Part shown: one piece after another, positions 39,738-49,700 of the stretch
Layout of the letters: every line of letters begins with the position of its first letter
Numbering within the stretch: the first letter of the stretch is position 1
DNA from: Streptomyces musisoli
GTDB lineage: Bacteria > Actinomycetota > Actinomycetes > Streptomycetales > Streptomycetaceae
Length of the DNA stretch: 64,000 bases
Direction: 5' to 3'
NCBI RefSeq assembly: GCF_016741855.1
Contig: NZ_JAERRH010000003.1
Span: 1-64,000 of the forward strand
Program-made: the position numbers and the translations under genes
The notes under the pieces: generated by a model
Told to the model about the DNA's origin: nothing
Databases searched by the model: none
The model's input: the letters and a program-made list of their open reading frames with translations, nothing else

Positions 39738-40787
39738 TTACGAGGCTGTGTCCAGCTTCACACGGGCCGCCACCGGCAGGTGGTCGCTGTTCGTCCGCGG
39801 CAGCGTCCAGGAGCTCTCCGGCTCGACGCCCTTGACCATGATCTGGTCGATCCGCGCCATCGGGAACGACGCCGGCCAGCTGAAGCCGAAGCCGCTGCCG
39901 GCCGCGCCCTGCGTGGAACGCAGCTGCGAGGTGACGCCGTTGAGCGAGCGGTCGTTCATCGTGCCGTTGAGGTCACCGAGCAGGACGACGCGCCCCAGGG
40001 GCTCGTCGCTGATCGCCTCGCCGAGCGCGTCGGCGCTCTTGTCCCGCTGCCGGGCGGTGAAGCCGGCCTCCATCTTGACCCGCACCGAGGGCATGTGCGC
40101 GACGTACACGGCCAACGGGCCCTTGGGGGTGGCGACGGTCGCGCGCATGGCGCGCTTCCAGCCGAGCCGGATGTCGACGGCCCGCACGTCGGTCATCGGG
40201 TACTTGCTCCACAGACCGACCGTGCCGACCACCGCGTGGTACTCGTACGTCGCCGCGAGCGCCTTCTCGTAGACGGGCACGGAGGAGGCGGGCAGTTCCT
40301 CCAGGGCCAGCACGTCGGCGCCGGACCCGGCCACGTCGGTGGCGGTCGCGGCCGGGTCGGGGTTGTCGGCGTTGACGTTGTGGGTGGCCACCATGAGGTC
40401 GCCGCCGCTGCCGGACTTGTCGGTCAGCAGTCCGCCGAAGAGGTTCAGCCACACGGTCGCCGGCAGCAGTACGGCGATCAGCGCGGTCGCCGACCTGCGG
40501 ATCAGGCCCAGCACCAGCAGCACCGGGATGGCCAGGCCCAGCCAGGGCAGAAACGTCTCGGTGAGACTGCCCAGGTTGCCCACCCGGTTCGGGATGTGCG
40601 CGTGGACCAGCATCACCAGGGCGAGCAGCAGGGCCAGTACGGCGAGGACGAGGCCGCGGCGCCAGACGCGCGGGTCGCCCCGCCAGCCGGCGAGCAGACG
40701 GCGCCCGAGACGCCGGAGCCTGGCCCCCGGTCGCTCGGGCCCCGAGCCGCCGTCCGCCGTCTCCGTCACGTACGCCTGCTGCGCCAT
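39738..40787 (-). CDS. membrane endonuclease/exonuclease/phosphatase-fold protein
   Basis: This 349-residue protein has three or four N-terminal helices (LVLAVLALLLALVMLVHAHIP, FLPWLGLAIPVLLVLGLI, ALIAVLLPATVWLNLFGG) and an extracytoplasmic EEP domain. The EEP metal and catalytic residues are visible in VATHNVNADN, LALEELPAS, VLLGDLNGT and NSDHLPVAARV. Related domains cleave phosphodiesters in DNA, lipids or sphingomyelin; the target is unknown. I chose the ATG at 40787, preceded by GAGGCAG; a GTG at 40835 is in frame. Confidence 0.85.
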   Translation of the reverse strand: MAQQAYVTETADGGSGPERPGARLRRLGRRLLAGWRGDPRVWRRGLVLAVLALLLALVMLVHAHIPNRVGNLGSLTETFLPWLGLAIPVLLVLGLIRRSATALIAVLLPATVWLNLFGGLLTDKSGSGGDLMVATHNVNADNPDPAATATDVAGSGADVLALEELPASSVPVYEKALAATYEYHAVVGTVGLWSKYPMTDVRAVDIRLGWKRAMRATVATPKGPLAVYVAHMPSVRVKMEAGFTARQRDKSADALGEAISDEPLGRVVLLGDLNGTMNDRSLNGVTSQLRSTQGAAGSGFGFSWPASFPMARIDQIMVKGVEPESSWTLPRTNSDHLPVAARVKLDTAS

Positions 40788-40969
40788 ACCGTCTGCCTCA
40801 CTGCCTGCCGTGCACACCGTTCGTCCCCCGTTCACTTCCGACCCTAGGGGATGATCGGCTCCGTTCCTGCCGTCCCATGACGGCCGTACGGAAGACGAGG
40901 ACGAACGGGCCGGGGCGGGGAGTTCCGGTTATCCCCGGGGCGGGCGGTGTCTGTGACGAAACGCGCACA

Positions 40970-41605
40970 TTAGCGCTGCGAGACTGTCGAGCTGACGGGT
41001 CGTAGGCCGGCCAGGACGGTGTCGACGATGTCCTCGGCCAGCCCCTCGGGCAGTTCGGCGTCGGGGCGCAGTACGGAGCGGACGAGGATCGGGCCGACGA
41101 ACAGGTCGTTCGCCAGCTCCACGTCGACGTCCGGCCGGAGTTCGCCGTCGCGCTGCCCGCGGCGCAGCACGTTGAGCACGAGATTGCGCCGGGGCGCTAT
41201 GACGTTCTCGTGGTACGCGGCCCAGATCCTGGGGTTGGTCTTCATCTGGGCGTGCACGTTGTGCAGAAGCGCCGAGGAACGGCTGGCCAGTCCGCGCTGC
41301 CGCAGGTTCTCCAGCAGGACGAGGAGATCGTCGCGCATGGACGTTCCGGGGAGTTCGGGCTCGGGTGGCTCGGCCGCCCGGATCACGTCGACGAAGAGTT
41401 CCTCCTTGCCGCTCCAGCGGCGGTAGATGGTGGCCTTGCCGACCCCGGCGGTGCGGGCGATGCGCTCGATGGAGAGCTCGGCGAGGGGCACGCCCTCCTC
41501 CAGGAGCTCTATCACGCCCTCCAGGATGGCGCGCTCCACGGCTTCGCTGCGCGGCCGTCCCCGCACGGGTGTGTCCGGCCGCGGTCGGCTGTCGGCAAGG
41601 CTCAC
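40970..41605 (-). CDS. TetR family regulator
   Basis: A 211-residue repressor with an N-terminal TetR helix-turn-helix (ERAILEGVIELLEEGVPLAELSIERIARTAGVGKATIYRRWSGKEELF) and a variable C-terminal ligand domain. The GTG at 41605 has AGAGGA upstream. It follows the DHA2-type efflux gene on the same strand at 75 bp, and a palindrome lies at that gene's start (43294-43314), so it most probably controls the pump and itself. Confidence 0.9.
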   Translation of the reverse strand: MSLADSRPRPDTPVRGRPRSEAVERAILEGVIELLEEGVPLAELSIERIARTAGVGKATIYRRWSGKEELFVDVIRAAEPPEPELPGTSMRDDLLVLLENLRQRGLASRSSALLHNVHAQMKTNPRIWAAYHENVIAPRRNLVLNVLRRGQRDGELRPDVDVELANDLFVGPILVRSVLRPDAELPEGLAEDIVDTVLAGLRPVSSTVSQR

Positions 41606-41680
41606 GTCGTTCCGTCCTCTCACTGTGTCGCGGGGATTGTCCCGCAACCGCCTCCCTCCCCCGTGGAATCGCTCGCGGAC

Positions 41681-43270
41681 TCAGTCCGCGGCGGCGACCA
41701 ACTCCTGCTCCTTCTCGCCCTCCTGGCCGGCGGGCGGCCTGCCCGGCAGGAACAGCGCGGTCACCACGGCGCCGATCAGCGCGACGCCCGTACCGCACAG
41801 GGCGGTGACGTGCATGGCGTGCAGGAACGCGTCGTTGGCGGGGGTGACCAGGGCCTTCCCCTGCGGGCCGAGCTTCTCGGCGACGCCGAGGGTGGCCTCG
41901 ATGGACTCCCCGGCGGTGCCGCGCAGGCCGGGCGGCAGCATGCCGAGCTTGCCCTCGATGCCGTTGCGGTACGAGGTGGCGAGGACCGAGCCGAGGACGG
42001 CGATGCCGAGGGCACCGCCCACCTGGCGGAAGGTGTTGCTGAGCGCGGAGGCGGAACCGGCCTTCTCGCGGGGCAGCGCCTGCATGATCACGACCGAGGT
42101 CGGCGTCATGATGTGCGCCATGCCGGTACCCATGAGGAAGAAGACGACCTCGAGCAGCCAGATCGGGGTGTCGGCCTCGAAGGCGGCGAAGGCGGCCAGG
42201 GTGGCGGCGACCAGCAGCAGGCCGGCGGTGGTGGTGGCCCGGTAGCCGAACCGGTCGACCAGCAGCCGGGCGCGTGGCGCGAAGATCAGCTGGGCGGCGG
42301 CGAGCGGCAGCATCAGCACACCGGACTCCAGCGGGGAGTACCCGCGCACGCTCTGGGTGTAGAAGACGCCGAAGAACGTGACGCCCATCAGCGCGAAGAA
42401 GACCAGGGCGATGGCGCTCATGGCGGCCGAGAAGACCTTGTTCTTGAAGTAGGTGACGTCGAGCGAGGGGTGGTCGCTGCGCTTCTCGAAGACGACGAAG
42501 CCGGTCAGCACGGCGAGGCCGGCGACGATCGTCCCCAGCACCTTGGCGTCGGTGAAGTCGGCCAGCTCGCCGCCCTTGATGATGCCGTAGACCAGCAGCA
42601 CGAGGCCGACGACGGACAGGACCACGCCGACGGGGTCGAGGCGGCCCGGCTTCGGGTCGCGGGAGTCGGGCACCAGCCAGGCCATCAGGACGAGCGCGAG
42701 GATCACGATGGGCACGTTGATGAGGAAGACCGAGCCCCACCAGAAGTGATCGAGGAGCGCGCCGCCGGTGATCGGGCCGATGGCGATGGCGAGGCCGACG
42801 CCGCCCGCCCAGATGCCGATGGCCTTGGGCTGCTCCTCGCGCTCGAAGACGTTCATGAGGACGGCGAGGGTGGCGGGCATGACGAAGGCGGCGCCGAGGG
42901 CCATCAGCGCGCGGAAGGCGATCAGCTGGGCCGGCGAGCCGGACTCGGCGGCGAGCGCCGAGCCGATGCCGAACAGGGCGGTGCCGCCGATCAGGACCTT
43001 CTTGCGGCCGAGCCGGTCGCCGACGAGTCCGGCGGTGAACAGCAGACCGGCGAAGACGAGGGTGTAGGAGTTGATCGCCCACTCGATCTCGCTCTGGGTG
43101 GCGCCGAGGCCGACGGGGGCCGGGGTCGCGATCGTCTTGATGGCGACGTTCAGGATCGAGTTGTCGAGCACCACGATGAGCAGGCTCAGCATCAGGACGC
43201 CGAGGATCGCCCAGCGGCGCCGGTGTACCGCTTCCGGTATTCGGGGGGAGGCATGGACGGGACTTGTCAT
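41681..43270 (-). CDS. DHA2-family (EmrB/QacA-type) 14-helix drug efflux pump
   Basis: A 529-residue major-facilitator exporter with 14 predicted helices. Signatures are [13 protein letters not shown] in helix 1 (the D-x2-N-x-A-x-P/K motif), [16 protein letters not shown] between helices 2 and 3, and GPITGGALL in helix 5. The length and double extra helices place it in the QacA/EmrB group, proton antiporters for lipophilic or cationic drugs. The ATG at 43270 lies just below the GATACG...CGTATC palindrome. The TetR gene follows downstream on the same strand. Confidence 0.92.
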   Translation of the reverse strand: MTSPVHASPRIPEAVHRRRWAILGVLMLSLLIVVLDNSILNVAIKTIATPAPVGLGATQSEIEWAINSYTLVFAGLLFTAGLVGDRLGRKKVLIGGTALFGIGSALAAESGSPAQLIAFRALMALGAAFVMPATLAVLMNVFEREEQPKAIGIWAGGVGLAIAIGPITGGALLDHFWWGSVFLINVPIVILALVLMAWLVPDSRDPKPGRLDPVGVVLSVVGLVLLVYGIIKGGELADFTDAKVLGTIVAGLAVLTGFVVFEKRSDHPSLDVTYFKNKVFSAAMSAIALVFFALMGVTFFGVFYTQSVRGYSPLESGVLMLPLAAAQLIFAPRARLLVDRFGYRATTTAGLLLVAATLAAFAAFEADTPIWLLEVVFFLMGTGMAHIMTPTSVVIMQALPREKAGSASALSNTFRQVGGALGIAVLGSVLATSYRNGIEGKLGMLPPGLRGTAGESIEATLGVAEKLGPQGKALVTPANDAFLHAMHVTALCGTGVALIGAVVTALFLPGRPPAGQEGEKEQELVAAAD

Positions 43271-43293
43271 GCGTCCGAGGCTACGAGCATTTC

Positions 43294-43314
43294 GATACGG
43301 TACCGTCTCGTATC
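43294..43314. promoter_or_regulatory. TetR-type operator before the efflux pump
   Basis: The arms GATACG and CGTATC are 9 bp apart, and a smaller perfect palindrome ACGGTACCGT lies within. The site starts 24 bp before the pump gene and is AT-richer than its surroundings, as expected of the TetR target. Confidence 0.75.
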
Positions 43315-43338
43315 TTATTTCTTTACCAAGCCCTTACT

Positions 43339-43505
43339 CGCCCCTGTCCGGGGGCGGGGACCGGGCCGTGGGGAGGGACTGGGCCACGGGCGGGGACCGG
43401 GCCGCGGGCGGGGACCGGGCCGTGGGGAGGGACCGGGTCGCGGGCTGGGACCGGGTCGCGGGCTGGGACCGGGGTGCGGGCTCGTGCCGGACCGCGGGCG
43501 GGGAT
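43339..43505. repeat. GC-rich ~18-bp tandem repeat upstream of panB
   Basis: About nine degenerate units of the form GGGACCGGGCCGCGGGCG stand between the pump promoter and panB. The period is near 18 bp, with some units of 17 or 20. The panB frame is open through it, but the real start lies downstream. Confidence 0.8.
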
Positions 43506-43606
43506 CACAGGGGGTCCCCCTGGTCCTGGTCGGCACGAAGTGCCACCATGGACACGATCCGGGGACGCCGTCAGGGCGCCTCGAGATGACTGAAGGAGCC
43601 GTTGCC

Positions 43607-44473
43607 ATGACGCAGCTTTCGGCTGCCCAGAACAAGCCTTCCGACGGCAGCAAGGCGCTGTACGGGGGGAAGGGCACCCGCCGCATCACCGTCCGCGACA
43701 TCGCCCTCGCCAAGGAGCGGGGCGAGAAGTGGCCCATGCTCACCGCCTACGACGCGATGACCGCGTCCGTCTTCGACGAGGCCGGGATCCCGGTGATCCT
43801 GGTCGGCGACTCGGCGGGCAACTGCCACCTCGGGTACGAGACCACCGTGCCCGTCACCCTCGACGAGATGACCATGCTGTCGGCGGCCGTCGTACGCGGC
43901 ACGCAGCGCTCCCTGATCGTCGGCGACCTCCCCTTCGGCTCCTACCAGGAGGGCCCGGTGCAGGCGCTGCGCTCGGCGACCCGGCTGGTGAAGGACGCCG
44001 GGGTCGGCGCGGTCAAGCTGGAGGGCGGCGAGCGCTCGCACGAGCAGATCCGGCTGCTGGTGGAGTCCGGCATCCCGGTGATGGCCCACATCGGCCTGAC
44101 CCCGCAGTCCGTCAACGCCATGGGCTACCGCGTGCAGGGCCGCGGCGAGGAGGCGGCGCAGCAGCTGCTCCGGGACGCCAAGGCCGTGCAGGACGCGGGC
44201 GCGTTCGCGGTGGTCCTGGAGCTGGTGCCGGCGGAGCTGGCGGCCGAGGTGACGCGGGTGCTGCACATCCCGACGGTCGGTATCGGTGCCGGGCCTCAGA
44301 CGGACGCGCAGGTGCTGGTGTGGACCGACATGCTGGGGCTGACGTCGGGCCGGGTGCCGAAGTTCGTCAAGAAGTACGCGAATCTGCGTGAGGTCATGGG
44401 GAACGCGGTGAAGGAGTTCGCGGAGGACGTCGTCGGCGGGACGTTCCCGCTGGAGGAGCACTCCGTCCACTAG
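43607..44473 (+). CDS. panB: 3-methyl-2-oxobutanoate hydroxymethyltransferase
   Basis: This is the first committed step of pantothenate (vitamin B5) synthesis: it transfers a hydroxymethyl group from methylenetetrahydrofolate to ketoisovalerate. The 288-residue TIM barrel has MLTAYDAMTASVFDEAGIPVILVGDSAGN (metal Asp), HIGLTPQSVNAMGYRVQG and the late LVPAELAAEVTRVLHIPTVGIGAGPQTDAQVLVWTDMLG. The ATG at 43607 has AAGGAG 8 nt upstream. It stands alone, without panC or panD, and lies between two unrelated tandem repeat arrays. Confidence 0.95.
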   Translation: MTQLSAAQNKPSDGSKALYGGKGTRRITVRDIALAKERGEKWPMLTAYDAMTASVFDEAGIPVILVGDSAGNCHLGYETTVPVTLDEMTMLSAAVVRGTQRSLIVGDLPFGSYQEGPVQALRSATRLVKDAGVGAVKLEGGERSHEQIRLLVESGIPVMAHIGLTPQSVNAMGYRVQGRGEEAAQQLLRDAKAVQDAGAFAVVLELVPAELAAEVTRVLHIPTVGIGAGPQTDAQVLVWTDMLGLTSGRVPKFVKKYANLREVMGNAVKEFAEDVVGGTFPLEEHSVH

Positions 44474-44491
44474 GCCATTGCGGCAACACCC

Positions 44492-44531
44492 CGACAGCCC
44501 CGCCGATCTTCCCCCGTCGGCGGGGCTGTCG
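44492..44531. terminator. panB terminator
   Basis: Perfect 15-bp arms (CGACAGCCCCGCCGA and complement) with a 10-base loop lie 19 bp after the panB stop. Confidence 0.85.
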
Positions 44532-44546
44532 CCTTTCCGCACCCGC

Positions 44547-44720
44547 TCCGGCGCCTCACGTCCGGTCCGGCGCCTCACGCCTCGTCCGGCGCCCTGCGCC
44601 TGTTCCGGCACCTCACGTCCGGTCCGGCGCCCTGCGCCTGTTCCGGCACCTCACGTCCGGTCCGGCGCCTCACGCCTCGTCCGGCGCCCTGCGCCTGTTC
44701 CGGCGCCTTGCATCCGGTCC
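44547..44720. repeat. 19-bp tandem repeat downstream of panB
   Basis: About nine units alternate among GGCGCCTCACGTCCGGTCC, GGCGCCTCACGCCTCGTCC and GGCGCCCTGCGCCTGTTCC. The 19-bp period is not a multiple of 3, so the array is not coding. The sequence becomes irregular after 44720. Confidence 0.85.
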
Positions 44721-44835
44721 GTCGCCCCTGCGCCTTGCGCTTGCTCCGGCGCCGCTCTCGCCGACGTGACGGCCCGTCGGCGTGGCCCCCGGCCGACGGC
44801 CGCGGTGCTCGTCGGGCATGTACCGGTGATGCCGC

Positions 44836-44908
44836 GTCGCGGTCTCGTCGGCGATGTGTCGGTGGTGCCGCGGCCCCTGTCGGTGGCCTGTCGGTGGTTT
44901 GTCGGTGG
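44836..44908 (+). promoter_or_regulatory. 11-bp-phased direct repeats, probable SARP binding sites and promoter of the ABC exporter
   Basis: GTCGCGGT (44836), GTCGGCGA (44847), GTCGGTGG (44858), GTCGGTGG (44879), GTCGGTGG (44890) and GTCGGTGG (44901) recur at 11 bp, with one gap of 21. SARP regulators bind heptamer direct repeats at 11-bp spacing, with the last repeat 8 bp before the -10. Here 8 bp after a heptamer at 44901-44907 stands CATTGT (44916-44921), and the ATG follows 7 nt later. Confidence 0.65.
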
Positions 44909-44928
44909 GGGCTGTCATTGTCTTGGCC

Positions 44929-45954
44929 ATGACGCGAATCGACGACAACCCCGCCGGCGGACGCTCCGCCGTGACCGTACGGGGGCTGGTCAAGCACTAC
45001 GGCGAGACCAAGGCGCTGGACGGTGTCGACCTGGACGTGCGCGAGGGCACCGTGATGGGTGTCCTCGGGCCGAACGGCGCCGGCAAGACCACCCTCGTAC
45101 GCATCCTGTCCACCCTGATCACCCCGGACGCCGGCCAGGCCACCGTCGCCGGATACGACGTCGTCCGGCAGCCCCGGCAGCTGCGCCGGACCATCGGGCT
45201 CACCGGCCAGTACGCCTCGGTGGACGAGAAGCTCCCGGGCTGGGAGAACCTGTACCTGATCGGCCGGCTGCTGGACCTGTCCCGCAAGGACGCCCGGGCC
45301 CGCGCCGACGAACTGCTCGAACGGTTCTCGCTGACGGAGGCCGCCCGGCGCCCGGCGGGCACCTACTCCGGCGGTATGCGGCGCCGGCTGGACCTGGCCG
45401 CCTCGATGATCGGCCGGCCGGCCGTGCTGTACCTGGACGAGCCGACCACCGGCCTCGACCCCCGCACCCGCAACGAGGTGTGGGACGAGGTGAAGGCGAT
45501 GGTCGGCGAGGGCGTCACCGTGCTGCTCACCACCCAGTACATGGAGGAGGCCGAGCAGCTCGCCTCCGAGCTGACCGTGGTGGACCGGGGCAAGGTCATC
45601 GCGAAGGGCGGCATCGAGGAGCTGAAGGCCCGCGTCGGCGGGCGGACGCTGCGGGTGCGCCCGGTCGACCCGCTGGAGCTGCGCCCGCTCGCCGGGATGC
45701 TGGACGAGCTGGGTCTCACCGGGCTCGCGGCCACCACCGTGGACACCGCGACCGGGACCCTGCTGGTGCCCATCCTGAGCGACGAGCAGCTGACCGCCGT
45801 CGTCGGCGCGGTCACCGCGCGCGGCGTCACGGTCTCCTCCATCACCACCGAACTGCCCAGCCTGGACGAGGTGTTCCTGTCCCTCACCGGCCACCGTGCC
45901 AGTGCCCCGCAGGACACCGCGCCCGCCGACGACCGCCAGGAGGTCGCCGTATGA
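44929..45954 (+). CDS. ABC exporter ATPase (DrrA-like)
   Basis: This 341-residue ATP-binding subunit of a drug or antibiotic exporter has Walker A GPNGAGKT, a Q-loop near TGQYASVDE, signature YSGGMRRRLDLA, Walker B VLYLDEPTTGLD and the H-loop TTQYMEEAE. The C-terminal 100 residues are the extension typical of DrrA-type ATPases. The ATG at 44929 lacks a ribosome site and follows a CATTGT box by 7 nt, so it may be leaderless; the longer frame from 44854 runs through the repeats. Its stop overlaps the permease start (ATGA). Confidence 0.92.
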   Translation: MTRIDDNPAGGRSAVTVRGLVKHYGETKALDGVDLDVREGTVMGVLGPNGAGKTTLVRILSTLITPDAGQATVAGYDVVRQPRQLRRTIGLTGQYASVDEKLPGWENLYLIGRLLDLSRKDARARADELLERFSLTEAARRPAGTYSGGMRRRLDLAASMIGRPAVLYLDEPTTGLDPRTRNEVWDEVKAMVGEGVTVLLTTQYMEEAEQLASELTVVDRGKVIAKGGIEELKARVGGRTLRVRPVDPLELRPLAGMLDELGLTGLAATTVDTATGTLLVPILSDEQLTAVVGAVTARGVTVSSITTELPSLDEVFLSLTGHRASAPQDTAPADDRQEVAV

Positions 45955-46772
45955 GTTCCGCAACCCTGTCCCCGGCCGCCACGAAGACCGACACGCCGAT
46001 CCCGCTGCGGTCCCACCTGCGGCACACCGGCGCGCTGATCCGCCGCAACCTGCTGTGGATCCGGCAGGACCCGGAGTCGATGTTCGACGCCATCCTGTTC
46101 CCGGTCGTCTTCACCCTGCTGTTCGTGTACGTCTTCGGCGGCTCCATCGGGCAGTCGCTCGGCGGCGGCCAGGACCGGTACGTCCAGTACGTGATCCCCG
46201 GACTCCTCGCCATGATGGGCATGAACATGGCCCAGGGCGTGGGCACCGGCTTCAACCAGGACTTCAACTCCGGTGTCATGGACCGCTTCCGCTCGCTGCC
46301 CATCGGGCGCGGCTCCGTCCTCTTCGCGAAGATCGCGGTGGAGATGATGCGGATGCTGTTCGCGAGCGCGGTCCTGCTGGTGGTCGCCCTCCTCGTGGGC
46401 TACGACGTCCACAGCTGGAGCGGCCTGCTGGCCTCCGTGGCGCTGTCCGCGGTGTTCGGCTCGGCGCTGATGTGGGTGTTCCTGACCCTCGGCGTGATGA
46501 TGAAGAGCGCCCAGTCGGTGCAGGCGATGGGCTTCCTGGTGCTGATGCCGCTCCAGTTCGGCTCCTCGATCTTCGCGCCGACCGCGTCGATGCCCGGCTG
46601 GCTCCAGGCGTTCACCGACTACAACCCGCTCTCCTCGCTGGCCGACAGCGCTCGCGCGCTGATGGAGGGCGGCACGGATGCGCACGCCCTCTGGGTGACG
46701 CTGATCTGGTCGGTGGCGCTGACCGCGGTCATGGCCCCGGTCGCGGTCCACAAGTTCCGTACGAAGAGCTGA
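45951..46772 (+). CDS. ABC-2 type exporter permease (DrrB-like)
   Basis: This 273-residue membrane subunit has six helices and an N-terminal amphipathic connector (HTGALIRRNLLWIRQDPESMFDAILFPVVFTLLFVYVFGG). The ABC-2 signature is seen in FNSGVMDRFRSLPIGRGSVLFAKI and APTASMPGWLQAFTDYNPLSSLADSARALM. It pairs with the ATPase just upstream; the ATG at 45951 overlaps its stop. The pair resembles daunorubicin-type self-resistance exporters, but no biosynthetic cluster is visible nearby. Confidence 0.92.
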   Translation: MSSATLSPAATKTDTPIPLRSHLRHTGALIRRNLLWIRQDPESMFDAILFPVVFTLLFVYVFGGSIGQSLGGGQDRYVQYVIPGLLAMMGMNMAQGVGTGFNQDFNSGVMDRFRSLPIGRGSVLFAKIAVEMMRMLFASAVLLVVALLVGYDVHSWSGLLASVALSAVFGSALMWVFLTLGVMMKSAQSVQAMGFLVLMPLQFGSSIFAPTASMPGWLQAFTDYNPLSSLADSARALMEGGTDAHALWVTLIWSVALTAVMAPVAVHKFRTKS

Positions 46773-46785
46773 CGTTCTGAGCCGG

Positions 46786-49700
46786 TCAGACCAGGGCGGT
46801 GGCCTCCGCGAGGGAGAGGCCACCGCCCTCGGCGTACGCGGCCGCGTAGGAGCGTTCGTCGAGCCGCTCCCGGATCCGGGCCTCGGTCAGGTCGAGGCCG
46901 CGCCGCTCCGCGGCCGAGGGCACATGGCCGGCCGGCAGCAGCGCGTGCGCGGCGGCCAGACAGCGGGCGCCGTCGGCGGCCCGGCCGCCGCCGTCGGCGT
47001 CGGCCAGGGCCATCGCGGCGGCGGAGAGGCAGAGGGAGTGCTGGTGCGGGTTGATGGCCTGGGTCAGCGGGTCGGCGGCGAGCCGCAGTGCCTTGCGGAT
47101 CCGGGACAGGGCCTCCTCGGTGCGCCGGTCCAGGGCGTCCAGCCAGCCCTCCTGGCAGAGGATCACGGCGTCGAAGACGACGAAGTGCGCGAGCGCGCCC
47201 TCCTCGCGCAGCAGCCGCAGCTGTTCGCGGGCCTCCGCGGTGCGGTCGGTCAGGGCGAGCCAGGCCGCGAGGTGGAGCCGGGCGGTGGGCATCGCGTCGT
47301 TGAGGCTGCCGTCCTGGCCGGCGATGACGTCCCGGAGCATCCGCTCGCCGCGTTCGCTCTCGCCGGCCTCGATGAGCACGTTGCCGAGCCGGGCGCGCAG
47401 GACGGCCACCTGCGCGGGGGCGCCCAGGCGTTCGGCGTGGCCGATGGCCGCCTGGTAGTCGGCGGCGGCCTCGTGGCAGTCGCCCTTGCGTTCACGGGCC
47501 TCGCCGCGGGCGGACAGGGCCTCGGTGGTGCCCCAGTTGTCGCCGAGGCGGCGGTAGATCTCCAGGGATTCGTCGGCGTCGCGGGCCGCGTCGCCGGCCC
47601 AGGCGGTGCGGTTGGCGAACAGCCCGGCGCGCATCTGTAGCGCTCCGGCCAGCTCCCACTCGTAGCCCGGGGTGTCCCGGGAGGTCTGCACGGCGGCGTC
47701 CACGATGGTGCGCAGCAGGTCGACGCCCCCGGTGAGCAGCACGGCGAAGAACCACAGCAGGCCGGGCGTCCGGCAGGTCTGCGGCATGCCGGGTTCGTAG
47801 ACCCGGGTGATCGCGCGCAGCTTCGCCTGGGACGCGGGGTTCTGCCAGGCCTGCATCTCGGTGTCCATGCAGGCGAGGTGGGCCAGATGGATCCCGCGCC
47901 GGGCCTCGGCGAGGACCTCGCCGGTGTACGGGGGCGGGGTGTCGGTGCAGCGCTCCCACACCGGTTCCGCGCGGCGGACCGGTTCGGCGAACGGGTCGGG
48001 GCCGAGCGCCATGACGTCCCGGCACCAGTTGCGGGCCTCGACCCGCTGGTCGCGCATCTGCCAGAACCACAACAGGGAGTGGATCAGGCACAGGCCCTCC
48101 TGCTCGTCGCGGGCGTCGACGGCGTGCCTCAGGGCGGTGCGCAGGTTCTCGTACTCCAGCTGGAAGCGGTCGATGGCGGCACGCTGGTCGGGGCCGCGCA
48201 GCAGCGGGTCGGTGGTGCGGGCGAGTTCGCGGTAATAGGTCAGGTGGGCGCGTTCGGCCTCGGTGCGGTGGCCGGTCTCGGCGAGCCGTTCGGCGGCGTA
48301 CTCGGAGACGGTCTCCAGCAGCCGGTAGCGCATGCCGCCGTCGGCGGCCGGGGCGGCCACCACGAGGGACTTGTCGACCAGGGAACCGAGGGCGTCGAGG
48401 GCGGCCGGCCCGCACACGGCCTCGGCGGCGGCCAGGTCGCAGCCGCGGGCGAAGACCGACAGCCGGGCGAGGACGTCCCGTTCGCCGTCGTCCAGCAGGT
48501 CCCAGGACCAGTCCACGACGGCTCTGAGGGTCTGCTGGCGGGGCAGCACGGTGCGGCTGCCGGAGGTGAGCAGCCGGAAGCGGTCGTCCAGCCGGTCGGC
48601 TATCTGGCGGGGGGTCAGCATGCGCAGCCGGGCCGCCGCCAGTTCGATGGCGAGCGGGAGTCCGTCCAGGCGGCGGCAGATCTCGGCGCACGCCTGGGGG
48701 TCGTCGTCGACGCGGAAGCCGGGGCGGGCCGCCGCGCCCCGGTCGGCGAGCAGCCGGAGCGCGACCGGCTCGGGCAGCGGCTCCACCGGACGCACCCGTT
48801 CCCCGGGTACGCCGAGGGGTTCGCGGCTGGTGGCGAGGACGGTGAGGTCCGGGCAGCGGGCCAGCAGGCCCTCGGTCAGCCGGGCGGCGGCGTCGACGAC
48901 GTGCTCGCAGTTGTCCAGGATGATCAGCATCCGGCGGCGGGCGCAGTGCTCCACGAGCCGTTCGAGGGGGTCGCCGTGCCGGTCGGCGACCGCGCGCATG
49001 CTTTCCACGCCGGCGCCGTGCAGCACGGTCTCGCGGGCGCCGATCGCGGTGAGCACGGCCTGCGGTACGGCGTCCGGGTCGCTCACGGGGGCCAGCTCGG
49101 CGAGCCACACCCCGTCGCGGACGGTGTGCCGTACCGCCTCGGCGGCCTCCTGGGAGAGCCGGGTCTTCCCGGCGCCGCCGGGGCCGAGCAGGGTGACCAG
49201 GCGGGCACCGGCGAGGTCGGTGCCGATGTCCTCGATGTCGGCCTCCCGGCCGACGAAGGAGGTGAGCCGGGCGGGCAGGTTGCCCGGGCCCGCGGCGGGG
49301 AGCGCGTCCGCCGGTTCCTGGTGCAGCAGCTCGGCGTGCAGGGCGCGCAGTTCCGGTCCCGGGTCGGAGCCGAGCCGGTCCGCGAGCAGGCGGCGTACGT
49401 CCTCGTAGGCGGCGAGCGCCTGGGCCGGGCGGCCGGCGTCGCGCAGGGCGCGCAGCCGCAGCGCCTGGAGGGGTTCGTCCAGCGGGTGGTCGTCGCACAG
49501 GGCGGTCAGTTCGGGCAGCGACTGCTCGGCTCCGCCGAGGGCGAGGGCGGCGGTGTGCCGGGCGCGCAGGGCGTCGAGGCGGCGGGTCTCCCAGCGGGCC
49601 GCCTCGGCGGTGTGGTCGGGCAGGTCGGCGAGGGCGGGCCCGTGCCACAGGGCGAGGGCGTCGTCGAGGAGGGTGGCGGCCTTGGCGGGGTCGCCGTCGG

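Noticed and set aside
41210..43606. Very long upstream extension of the panB frame, across the efflux and TetR genes
   Set aside because: The extension runs antisense to two real genes and through a tandem repeat. panB starts at 43607 with AAGGAG.
44478..44928. ORF with repeating GASRPVRR-type peptide upstream of the ABC ATPase
   Set aside because: It arises from a 19-bp non-coding tandem repeat and ends out of frame with the ATPase.
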